This document shows, one piece after another, positions 25,350 through 33,562 of a stretch of 64,000 nt of DNA. The notes below the pieces were generated by a model. That model did not search any database. It saw only the letters and a program-made list of their open reading frames with translations, and was not told where the DNA came from. Within the stretch, counting starts at the first letter, position 1, and each line of letters starts with the position of its first letter. The position numbers were made by a program, and so were the translations under genes. The DNA comes from Acidobacteriota bacterium. GTDB lineage: Bacteria; Acidobacteriota; Terriglobia; Bryobacterales; Bryobacteraceae. The stretch lies in the NCBI GenBank assembly GCA_029776225.1, contig JAKOTR010000080.1, positions 1 to 64,000 of the forward strand, read 5' to 3'.

Positions 25350-26285
25350 TCAGACCACTCGGTAGGGCGGCTCGAAGTCGGCTACTCCGGCATGGCGTGC
25401 TGCCATCCAGCGCAGGACGTAGACCTGCGCCGGGTCGGTCTTGGATCCTGTCAGCGCGTTGGGCAGCACTTCGAGCAGGATGTGGGCCCCCGGGTCCCTG
25501 TAGTAGTCGATATCCAGCTCCACCTTGATGAAGGGCTGGCAAGGGTGCCTGTCGTTCTCGTGAAAGGTGATCTGGACGTTGGCTTCGCCGAACTGCGCCT
25601 GCTTGTAGCTTCTGGTGGCGCCAGGGTGGAACGGGAGGGCGTCGGGCCGCGGCTCGAAGGCGCCCTTGGCGGCAGCGCGCTCCACTTGGTCCAACAGCCT
25701 CGTATCGGCCCAGGCAAAGAAGCGGTCCTGGTCCATCTGGTCCCAGATGAGCTCCTGCAGGTAATCTACGGGCGTGCCCTCCGGTAGGTGAATCTCCCGC
25801 AACGCGGTGAAAATGTTCAGGAAGCACGCGAGCGCGGCGGGGCGCTGCTCGAGCAGGTCTGTGTAGCGCCTGGCGGCGGTGTCCTTATCAGGAGGATCAC
25901 CAGCGCCGGCCGTCAGCACCCGCGCGTAGGCAGGGTCTCGCAGCAGCGTTTCCCAACGCGCCTCGTGAAAGTTGTATTCCGGGTTGTTGCGCACGAGCAT
26001 CAGATCGATCTTCCCGGGTTGATCCGGAGTCACCTTGACCGGGGTGAAGCCGACCTGCCGGAAACCTTCCGCCCAGGCCACCACCGTGTAGCTGTCACCG
26101 AAGTTATTGTGAAACGGCAGTTTTTTGAACACAATCCTCGACGCTTTGTGAAACTCTCGGTGTACCTGTTTCTGGTATCCGTTCAGCAGGGTAATCAGGA
26201 TGTTGGCGTCTGTCCTCAGGGGCTCGCGCAGCCCCGAGTACAGGCTTACTGTGATCTGGCAGGTTGGTTTCGTGGACTTAGGCAT
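25350..26285 (-). CDS. Beta-rich protein of unknown function, last gene of the CHAT operon
   Basis: This 311-aa protein starts at ATG 26285, 11 bp after the lipase gene. The first 95 residues (CQITVSLYSGLREPLRTDAN, IVFKKLPFHNNFGDSYTVVA, GFTPVKVTPDQPGKIDLMLV) resemble an Ig-like or carboxypeptidase-regulatory-like beta-sandwich. The remainder is mixed helical with an aromatic, charged C-terminal domain (FIKVELDIDYYRDPGAHILL). No signal peptide or catalytic motif is visible. I do not recognise the family. Its place beside a lipase suggests a binding or targeting partner. Confidence 0.7.
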   Translation of the reverse strand: MPKSTKPTCQITVSLYSGLREPLRTDANILITLLNGYQKQVHREFHKASRIVFKKLPFHNNFGDSYTVVAWAEGFRQVGFTPVKVTPDQPGKIDLMLVRNNPEYNFHEARWETLLRDPAYARVLTAGAGDPPDKDTAARRYTDLLEQRPAALACFLNIFTALREIHLPEGTPVDYLQELIWDQMDQDRFFAWADTRLLDQVERAAAKGAFEPRPDALPFHPGATRSYKQAQFGEANVQITFHENDRHPCQPFIKVELDIDYYRDPGAHILLEVLPNALTGSKTDPAQVYVLRWMAARHAGVADFEPPYRVV

Positions 26286-26296
26286 CTTCTATGCGG

Positions 26297-27145
26297 TTAT
26301 GCGATGCCGGAGACGCTCTGGGCGATTCGTAAATAAACGGCCTGAATGGCGCGTTCGTACTCGACCGGGTTCTGTCCCGCCAGCCACTCGCGGACGTCCC
26401 ACCAGCCGATTTGGTTGAAATGGTCGGCGGGAATCGGGAAGCGGTGCTGTGCGACGCGTTTTCTATGGCCGTCCGATACCAGTTCGGCGCACCACAACTG
26501 GGAGCGCACCGGCACCAGTCCATCGTTGTCTCCTTCGAAATTTTGGATGATCTGCCAGAATGCCTGGAGCGGACCGAGCACGCGGTATTTCTCCTGGCTG
26601 CTCGCGTAGGTTTGGTACACCACCGGGTTGGCGGCTTCCGCTGCTTCGGCGCGCCGGTTGAATGCCTGGCAGGCGCTGGTGGTAAGGGAGGCGAACCCCC
26701 GGAGATCCACCACATCCTCGAGTGCGCGGATCAGCTCGTCCCCGCCGTTGCTGAGGCCCCAATCGGCGAAGCTGGTGCCAAGGTGCGGTGTTCCCACCGT
26801 CGTGAGACTTGCCACCTTCTGATCCATCCCGGGGATGTCCACGATCATGTGCCGCGCATCCAGCCCGCCCATGCTGTGACCGATGATGTGAACCTTCCCG
26901 TGCCGCGCGCACAGCGCATCCACCTGCTCGGCCAGCTCCCTGGAGCGCTGCTCGATGCTGGCGGCGAAACTGACGTTGGTGTGATAGACGGTGAAGCCGT
27001 GCTGCTGGAGAAACGGCCTGATGTTGCGGAAGTAGTGCAGGGCGTCGTTGCCGGTAATGTCCGTGAGAATGCCGCGCGCCTCCAATTCCCTTCGCAGAAT
27101 GTCGAACCGCGCGATGCCATGCGCCAGAACGATGGGATAAGCCAT
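26297..27145 (-). CDS. Alpha/beta-hydrolase lipase
   Basis: This 282-aa protein has the layout of Pseudomonas-type triacylglycerol lipases. The oxyanion segment is PIVLAHGIARFD; the nucleophile elbow is VHIIGHSMGGLDARH (Ser91); and the loop TVGTPHLGTSFADWG is typical. A likely catalytic Asp lies in EGDNDGLVPVRSQLW and His in IPADHFNQIGWW. No signal peptide is present, so it stays cytoplasmic unless exported by another route, which is unusual for this lipase group. It lies 14 bp after the metalloprotease gene and 11 bp before the beta-rich gene. In a CHAT operon it may attack membrane lipids once released; this is inference. Confidence 0.87.
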   Translation of the reverse strand: MAYPIVLAHGIARFDILRRELEARGILTDITGNDALHYFRNIRPFLQQHGFTVYHTNVSFAASIEQRSRELAEQVDALCARHGKVHIIGHSMGGLDARHMIVDIPGMDQKVASLTTVGTPHLGTSFADWGLSNGGDELIRALEDVVDLRGFASLTTSACQAFNRRAEAAEAANPVVYQTYASSQEKYRVLGPLQAFWQIIQNFEGDNDGLVPVRSQLWCAELVSDGHRKRVAQHRFPIPADHFNQIGWWDVREWLAGQNPVEYERAIQAVYLRIAQSVSGIA

Positions 27146-27159
27146 GAGTACCCTCTCCT

Positions 27160-28533
27160 TTACTGAAGCCGCTGGAAGATCCGCGCGAAATCCTGCTTAC
27201 CCAGCTTGCGGTTCTCCTCGTCGGCCTTTTGCTGTTGCTGCTGCGTGCGCGCCCGCTCCCCGGAGCGCAGATCGCTGGTCAACAGGCTCTCCATTTTTTG
27301 CTCCAGCCGCTCGGCGGGCGAGATGCCGTTGATGGGCCGGTAGTACGCATCCGGTTTCGTCGCGTAGGCGATGCGCGCTGCCGCCAGCATCACCCGCAGG
27401 TCGCGGTAGTCCTTGAGCACCCTGCCTTCGAGCGCGCATTGCGCCTGCGTCCGGGCGCGCTCGTACTGCGTCGCGTCGAAGGTGAGAGCCGAACGCAGCG
27501 AGCCGCCCAGGGCTTCGATCTGGCCGTCCAGGAAACGCTCGGCAATCGCCGGCGCATCCTCCTCGGCGAAGCAGGACTGCCCGGCCGGCAGCGGATACTC
27601 CGCGTCCCAGGCCGTCAGGATGCGATCAGCCGGTTCCTCAAAGCCCATCTTCCGGAGGACCTGAACATTGATGCGGACGCGCAGGTTCTCCGGCGGGTAC
27701 GGCTCCACGGCCGGCTGACGGGCCAGCAGTTCCTGCGGGTCCGCCAGCAGGAAATCGGCCAGCGCGCAGACGAACGGCGGCCCCGCCGCCAGGCAGCCAC
27801 AGACGTCCGCGAACACCTCCGAGCGCCACGCCTTCCACAGCGGAGCGCGCGCCGCGCCCCCGGATTCTTCGAGCGCTTCGTCGATCATGGTGTCGAGCGC
27901 CGCCTCCAGGTCGAAGTCGGCCTCCACCGAGTGGCCCACTTCGTGCCCGATGGCGAGGGCGTCCGGCAAGTGCAGCACCTGGTTCCACGGCACCCCGATC
28001 ACTGGAAACGGCAGCGACGAGGTGGCCTGCTTGAAGCCGGAGCCGCTGATCAGCTCTCGCGGAACCGCCTCCGCCTGGAAACTTGCGTCGCGAGTGAGGA
28101 TGAACGGGCTCATCCCGCCGTTCAGGTAAACCAGCGGTGGCTCCTTCATCGCGCGCCCGGGGTTCGCCTGCCGCGCCTGCTCGTAGATCGGGTGGTAACA
28201 CAGCCAGGCGAACTCGTCGGCAATCGCGAGATACCGCGCGAAGGCCTTCTCGTAACGCTGCGCCAGCTTGGAGCGGAAGAACTCCCAGATGCGATGTACT
28301 GCCAGCAGAGTGCGCGCCATTTCACGCGCGGTGGAAAGGCTGTTGTCGGTGGCCAGGATTTCACGGACGGCGTCCTGAAAGCCTTGCAGGCGGCCGATGG
28401 CGGCGCGCACCTGGGTGTGGTGCTTGGGGAACGGGCCGCCGGGGGCGGTGGCATTCAACCAGCGCTCGAACTCAAGCGCCAGGGCCTCCATCTTCCGCTC
28501 GACTTCCGCCTGCTTGCGTTCCGCGTAGCCCAT
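27160..28533 (-). CDS. HEVGH metalloprotease candidate
   Basis: This 457-aa protein is mostly helical. The zinc motif is AIGHEVGHSVEADF (His197, Glu198, His201), and a probable third ligand is Glu239 in WRSEVFADVCG, the gluzincin-like spacing of an HExxH helix followed by an E-x-x-AD helix about 38 residues on. The N-terminal 120 residues form long helices (MEALALEFERWL, EFFRSKLAQRYEKAFAR), and the C-terminal tail is a Gln-rich coiled stretch (RARTQQQQQKADEENRK). No signal peptide is seen. It starts 4 bp after the STAND gene, so it is translated with it. I do not know a named family with this architecture. Confidence 0.72.
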   Translation of the reverse strand: MGYAERKQAEVERKMEALALEFERWLNATAPGGPFPKHHTQVRAAIGRLQGFQDAVREILATDNSLSTAREMARTLLAVHRIWEFFRSKLAQRYEKAFARYLAIADEFAWLCYHPIYEQARQANPGRAMKEPPLVYLNGGMSPFILTRDASFQAEAVPRELISGSGFKQATSSLPFPVIGVPWNQVLHLPDALAIGHEVGHSVEADFDLEAALDTMIDEALEESGGAARAPLWKAWRSEVFADVCGCLAAGPPFVCALADFLLADPQELLARQPAVEPYPPENLRVRINVQVLRKMGFEEPADRILTAWDAEYPLPAGQSCFAEEDAPAIAERFLDGQIEALGGSLRSALTFDATQYERARTQAQCALEGRVLKDYRDLRVMLAAARIAYATKPDAYYRPINGISPAERLEQKMESLLTSDLRSGERARTQQQQQKADEENRKLGKQDFARIFQRLQ

Positions 28534-28537
28534 GCCG

Positions 28538-31500
28538 TTACCACGCCACCGGAATTTCGGGGTCCAGCGTGAACAGAGCCGGCGGCAGCAGAAGCGGCAA
28601 CTCCGCGAGGCCGCGATACAAGTCGGCGGCGGAGCGCCGCTCAGCGGCGGCGTCGGCCATCCGCCTCACCGCGTCGCGCAGCACGAAGGGATCCGCAAGG
28701 CCGGCCGCCAGCACACCCCGCGTGTTGCCGAAGCGGAACAGTTCGTCGCAGAAGGCATTCCGCAGCAGCGCCTGCCGGGCCTGATCGTAGGGGTCCGGAG
28801 GCAGGACGGCTTCCACGAGAACAAAAGGATGCAAGCCGGCGCCGGAGATGCGCCGCAGCCATCCGTCCAGTGCGCTGGGGGTGATGGTTGATTCCATGCC
28901 GCCGAAATCCAGGCACACCTCGCCAGTTCGTGTCGACTCCTGGAACGCCGTCACGAGGTGCACCAGGGTGGGGCGGAAGCCGGGCAGCCCCACCAGGGCC
29001 AGTTGCTCCGGTTCGTTGAGCCGCACGACTTCCACGCCGCACCGGATGTATTCGGCCGGCATCTCCACCCCGAAGTTGCTGTGCCCCCGCTTCGTGACCT
29101 GCTGCCGCTCCACGCTCGCTTGGATGATGAGGACCTGCGGCTTCTCCTTCGGCGGGTGTTCCGCCAGCAGTCTGGCGCGGGCTTCCCGCGGATCGTCGCC
29201 GAAGGCCTTCAACAGGCTGTCGGTCTGGGGACCGTAAATGCCATCGATAATAATGTCGCGGCCGGATCGCTGAACGGCCTCCTGCAGCATCAGGACCGTG
29301 TCGCGGATGGGAACCGGCTGAATGGGGCGCCTGTAGATGGTCCGGTACGCCGCGCCCGGCAGCACGGCCTCCCAGGGAATCGAAGCCAGCGCGCCGCGCG
29401 AAGTGCGAACTTCCAGGTAGGGACCGGGCAGCGCGCCCAGCGGCGCGAGCGAATCGCGCAGATGCGCCAGAAGGCTCTCGCGCGAATAAGCAAGTGGCTC
29501 CACCAGCTCGGCCGCGAAGCCACGGGAGCCGGAGGCGGCCGGCTCCAGCCGGATCGTGTGGACCTCCTTGGTGGGTGACTGCGCCCGCACGCCTTCGGGC
29601 GTTTTTTCCAGGAGCAGCGTGACCACGGGGGGCAGCAGGTCGGCATCCCGGTGGCTCTGGGACGCGACGTTCCTGTACGCCTCAATTTCCTTAGCCAGGG
29701 AAGCCGCCTTCAGCGCCGCCCCGGATTCCACCGCGGAGCGCTGCGCGGTCAGCAGCGCGGTGAGCGCCTCGCGTTGCTTGCCCGCACGCACGGCCAGCCT
29801 GGCGCGGACCTCGTGACGCCGCGCTACCCAAAGCGAATGGTCGGGAAAGTACTCGCCGATGAGGCGCTCGGCCTGCTCGAACAGTTGTGCGGTCCGCCTG
29901 GGAACGTCGTCCAGAGAGTATTCCGCCTCTTCAAGCAGCGCCGTGCCCCACAGTTCCGGGAACTTGCTGTAGGCTGCGCGGTAGGCCGTCAGATAGGCGT
30001 CGCGATCCGGCAGCTCCAGCAGCCCGGCGCGTCGCATCGCGGCGCGGAGTTGCCGCTGGAAGTGCGGCTGCTCGCGGCACTCCCGGTAGGCAGCCAGCAG
30101 AACTTCGCGGGCCTGTTCCGCCAAACCAAAATGGGGCGCCGCCAGACCCCATAGCCACGCTCGCAGCGCGAAATCGCGGTCGCCGCGCTGGGGCCGCGGA
30201 TAGACTTCGCCGAAGCGCTGCCGGAACCCGGAATACTGCACACGCTGCGCGACGGGCTGGCGCCGGTAGGCATCCAGGAACGGAAAGCGCGCGGCCAGAT
30301 CGAGGGCCTCCACCTCTTTCAGAAAAGCGGCGATTTCTTCCCGGGTGGCCAGCCCCAACGCGCCCAGGTAGGCCAGAACCCGCAGCCGGCGCCGTTGCGA
30401 AGAGGTTCGCTTGAGGATCTCCCGCAGCACATAAGCGGCGCGCTGGGGTTTGCCGGATTCGGCCAGGATGCGTGCCTTCAGCAGCGGGCGATCGGCGGCC
30501 ACACTTGCCTGAGCGCGGGGGATCGAGTGCAGCGTCTCCTCCGCCTGGTGCACGTTGCCGGCGGCCTCCAGAAACAGCATGGCCTTCTGGAACAGCGCCT
30601 CCAGCGGACCGGTGGAAGATCCCTCGCGCACAAAGGCGTCGCGAGCCGCGTTGAACTGCTCCTCAGCTTCGTTCACTCGGAACGCCGCGCGATTAACAAG
30701 GCCACGCAGCAGCCGCGTAGTGCCGTCCTCGCCGAACGGGAGCAGGCTAAGCGCTGCCGCGGGATTCTGCCGCTCCAGCGCCAGACGCACCCGGATGCGA
30801 GCGATCTCGTACGGCATCCACGGGTTGGAGGCGGCCAACCTGCGAGCCTGCGGCGATTCCGCCAGGCGTGCGGCATCCGACCAGCGCCCCAGTTCGCACA
30901 GCACGCGGCAGCATCCTGCCAGGAGCTCGGGCGCATAGTCGGGCGCAGTACGGCCGGCCGCCGCCCGCTTCCATGCTCGCTCGTAGCACTCCAGCGCGCG
31001 GCCTAACTCCTCGCGATCCTCCAGCCGCCGCGCCCGCCGGAACTCGATCCACTCGGGCGAAAGAGGTGGCGCGGCAAGGCGCGCCGCCCGCCGTGCAGCC
31101 GCCGCGAACCAGGCATCCCCCTTGTCCGGATCGTGTTCGTAATGGCAGCGGCCGAGCAGGTACTCCGCCATCACCAGAGCGGCGGAGTCTCGCGACGGGC
31201 CTATGACGCGCAGCAGCAGCTTTTCCGCCGCCGCGCGGCGCTCCAGGAACAGCAGGTGCGCGGCCTCCAAAATCGACGCGCGCAACTCCTGAACACGCGG
31301 TTTCGCGGCGCGCTTCATGAAGGAACGAAAACGCCGGTAGGCGTCGTTGAACTCGCCCTCGAGCCGCTCGGCGTCGCCCTCGAGGCTGCGCAGGCGCAGC
31401 CGCTCGACCAGCAATCCCCAGGCCTGCACGGCGGCCGCTTCGGCCAGCAGGTCGTAATCCACCAGAGGGCCCTCGAGATACTCCACCGGGCGCCCGTCAT

Positions 31501-33562
31501 CGCCTGCGAAATCGCTCGAAAGCGGCACTTCGGCGATGCGCGCGGACGCCGCCGGCTCCCTTGCCTGCGGCGAAGCGAGGGCGCGCCGCCAATGCTCCGC
31601 GGCCGCCGTTCCCTCAAGGTGGAAGCGGTGATACAGCGCTTCGGCCATGTGCCGCGCCCAGCTCACGGCGTTTTTCTTGGATTGGGCTGCGCGCCGCTCG
31701 AAATACCGCACTGCCGCCCGCTGCAACAGCGGATGGATTTCCTGCTCGCGGAGCAACTGCCGCATGGGGACGCGGACTTCCGGCTGCAGTACCAGCACGT
31801 CGCCGTGCAGCTCCACCCAACTGTGATCGCTGGCGTAGCGGCTGAGCTGGTTCCACAGCCGCCGGAGGTCTTCTTCCCGGTGCTTGCGCCACACTTCCCG
31901 TCCGGCGTAAAGCGACAGCTCGCCTCGGAATTCGTTGGGACGGTCCAGTTGCGACCGCCGCGTCATCTCCTTCAGCAGGAACGGCCCCAACACGTCCCGC
32001 ATGAACTCGAAAGTCAACTGCCGCGGCACAACCGCGTAGCGCAGCAGCCACGCAACGCCGTGCTCCTCCGGCGGGATGCGATCGATGATGCGCTCAATCA
32101 GCCGCGCGTACTGCGTTCCCGGATAGCGCTCGACATCGCGCGCGGTCATCCCCGGGCTGGCGATGGCCAGGTCCGCGAACAGGGCCAGCTCGAACGGGTT
32201 GCCCTGGGTCTTCTTGATAATCGCCTGCACGGGCGTCTGCGGCGGCACTTTACGGAGGTCGCGCAGGTAGTGCAGGCTCTCCTCCGGCTCGAAACCTTCG
32301 ATGAGCAGCCGGTCCTCGAGGGCGCAATGCTGCTTCATGAACTGCGGAAGACGCCCCGGATCGGCCAGGTTGTAGCGTCCCGCCAGCAGCAGTTGCAGTC
32401 CCGGACACCTCTCGCGCAGCCGCGCCAGTTGGTTGAGTATGGCCTGCAGCCCGGAGCGGTGATGCAACAGCAACTCCTCGATGGTGTCGAGCACGATCAC
32501 CACATGGCTGTCTCCGAGACCTGACTGGAAGAGAGCGGGAATCTCGGACGCCAGCATTTCGGCTTCCGGACGGAGCCGCTGGAGCAGGAGCGAGCGGGAA
32601 TCGTCGCGGCCCTGGACGGCCGGCCGCCGCAGCACCGCTGCGAAATCGCCAAAGCCGTGTATCAGGCTCAGGAACGGACTGCCGGGAAGCTGCACGTTGA
32701 GCTGCCGGGCAACCGGCAGCAGAACCAGCCACGGCCATCGCGACAGCGACGGCAGGTCCAGGCGGTCCGAATCCAGGCGCGCGACCGGAATCCGGCGGCC
32801 GTCGATCTCCCGCACGCAGCGCCGGGCGATCAGCCACCGGATGAACATGGTCTTGCCGAAGCCGCCCTTGCCATAGAGGTGCAGGATCCACCGGCGGGTA
32901 TCGCCCTGCCACTCCTCGAAGTGCCGCACGAGCGAGGGCCGCTCGACGAACGCCATGGTGCGCCAGTAATCGTCGGCGAAGAGCGTCCGGGAGCGATAGT
33001 ACTGCTCGCGGTCGTCCAGCGCGTCGCGCAGCGCCTGGGGGATGAGAGAGGGGAAGAGTCCGTTGCGGTGCCTCACGATGCGGATCAGCGTGTCGCACTG
33101 CGCCAGGTCGAAAGCCTCGTCCGCCTCACGGTAGAGCCGCAGGAATTCCTCGAGCGCCCGCGCAGGATCGGCAAGCACAAGGTGTGTGAAGCGCTCCAAC
33201 GGATCGATCGGCTCGAAGTATGCGGCCAGCTTCGCACTGAAGGCGCGCGCCTCTTCGGGTTGCTGCTTCCAGGCCTCCAGCCCCGCACGGGCGGCGTCGT
33301 CGCGCAGTGCGTAGCGCACGGGTTCGCCGCGCAAGCGCTCCACGTCCGGAGAAGCGATGAACGCCTCCCAGTCCGGCGCGTCCGGGAGGTCCGCCGCCAG
33401 TACCCGTTCAAAAAGCTCACGGTCGAACCATCGCAGCAGGGCAGCACGCCGGAGCAGCGGCGATGCAGGCGGCTCTGGCGGCGCATCCAGGACCATGTTG
33501 AACAGGTCCGTGAGCGTCCGGCCCCGCTCGATCATTGCAAAGAGCTGATCCTTCGTAAACAC
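28538..33562 (-). CDS. STAND NTPase with helical repeats and degenerate CHAT-like C-terminus
   Basis: The protein is 1674 aa and starts at GTG 33562, which overlaps the preceding stop in TAGTG. Residues 1-100 form a small helical N-terminal domain (TLTDLFNMVLD, LLRWFDRELFERVLA) that may be an adaptor. A P-loop follows (ILHLYGKGGFGKTMFIRW, about 225-242) and Walker B is HVVIVLDTIEELL (353-365). A winged-helix-like region and TPR-like alpha-helical repeats fill about 600-1330. The C-terminal 300 residues begin like a CHAT domain (LEVRTSRGALASIPWEAVL), keep a His in LVHLVTAF, but have no Cys at the expected strand end (FVLVEAVLPP). Residues about 1417-1452 insert a PGBD-like segment (VLMLQEAVQRSG, DGIYGPQTDSLLKAF). 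It is likely the ATP-dependent sensor or scaffold of the operon. Confidence 0.85.
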   Translation of the reverse strand: MFTKDQLFAMIERGRTLTDLFNMVLDAPPEPPASPLLRRAALLRWFDRELFERVLAADLPDAPDWEAFIASPDVERLRGEPVRYALRDDAARAGLEAWKQQPEEARAFSAKLAAYFEPIDPLERFTHLVLADPARALEEFLRLYREADEAFDLAQCDTLIRIVRHRNGLFPSLIPQALRDALDDREQYYRSRTLFADDYWRTMAFVERPSLVRHFEEWQGDTRRWILHLYGKGGFGKTMFIRWLIARRCVREIDGRRIPVARLDSDRLDLPSLSRWPWLVLLPVARQLNVQLPGSPFLSLIHGFGDFAAVLRRPAVQGRDDSRSLLLQRLRPEAEMLASEIPALFQSGLGDSHVVIVLDTIEELLLHHRSGLQAILNQLARLRERCPGLQLLLAGRYNLADPGRLPQFMKQHCALEDRLLIEGFEPEESLHYLRDLRKVPPQTPVQAIIKKTQGNPFELALFADLAIASPGMTARDVERYPGTQYARLIERIIDRIPPEEHGVAWLLRYAVVPRQLTFEFMRDVLGPFLLKEMTRRSQLDRPNEFRGELSLYAGREVWRKHREEDLRRLWNQLSRYASDHSWVELHGDVLVLQPEVRVPMRQLLREQEIHPLLQRAAVRYFERRAAQSKKNAVSWARHMAEALYHRFHLEGTAAAEHWRRALASPQAREPAASARIAEVPLSSDFAGDDGRPVEYLEGPLVDYDLLAEAAAVQAWGLLVERLRLRSLEGDAERLEGEFNDAYRRFRSFMKRAAKPRVQELRASILEAAHLLFLERRAAAEKLLLRVIGPSRDSAALVMAEYLLGRCHYEHDPDKGDAWFAAAARRAARLAAPPLSPEWIEFRRARRLEDREELGRALECYERAWKRAAAGRTAPDYAPELLAGCCRVLCELGRWSDAARLAESPQARRLAASNPWMPYEIARIRVRLALERQNPAAALSLLPFGEDGTTRLLRGLVNRAAFRVNEAEEQFNAARDAFVREGSSTGPLEALFQKAMLFLEAAGNVHQAEETLHSIPRAQASVAADRPLLKARILAESGKPQRAAYVLREILKRTSSQRRRLRVLAYLGALGLATREEIAAFLKEVEALDLAARFPFLDAYRRQPVAQRVQYSGFRQRFGEVYPRPQRGDRDFALRAWLWGLAAPHFGLAEQAREVLLAAYRECREQPHFQRQLRAAMRRAGLLELPDRDAYLTAYRAAYSKFPELWGTALLEEAEYSLDDVPRRTAQLFEQAERLIGEYFPDHSLWVARRHEVRARLAVRAGKQREALTALLTAQRSAVESGAALKAASLAKEIEAYRNVASQSHRDADLLPPVVTLLLEKTPEGVRAQSPTKEVHTIRLEPAASGSRGFAAELVEPLAYSRESLLAHLRDSLAPLGALPGPYLEVRTSRGALASIPWEAVLPGAAYRTIYRRPIQPVPIRDTVLMLQEAVQRSGRDIIIDGIYGPQTDSLLKAFGDDPREARARLLAEHPPKEKPQVLIIQASVERQQVTKRGHSNFGVEMPAEYIRCGVEVVRLNEPEQLALVGLPGFRPTLVHLVTAFQESTRTGEVCLDFGGMESTITPSALDGWLRRISGAGLHPFVLVEAVLPPDPYDQARQALLRNAFCDELFRFGNTRGVLAAGLADPFVLRDAVRRMADAAAERRSAADLYRGLAELPLLLPPALFTLDPEIPVAW
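29589..29606 (+). other. Terminator-like hairpin antisense to the STAND gene
   Basis: ACGCC-TTCG-GGCGT is followed by five more T on the plus strand, the form of a strong intrinsic terminator with a stable tetraloop. It lies inside a minus-strand coding region (codons for EKTPEGV), so it may be chance or may stop antisense transcripts. Confidence 0.3.
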
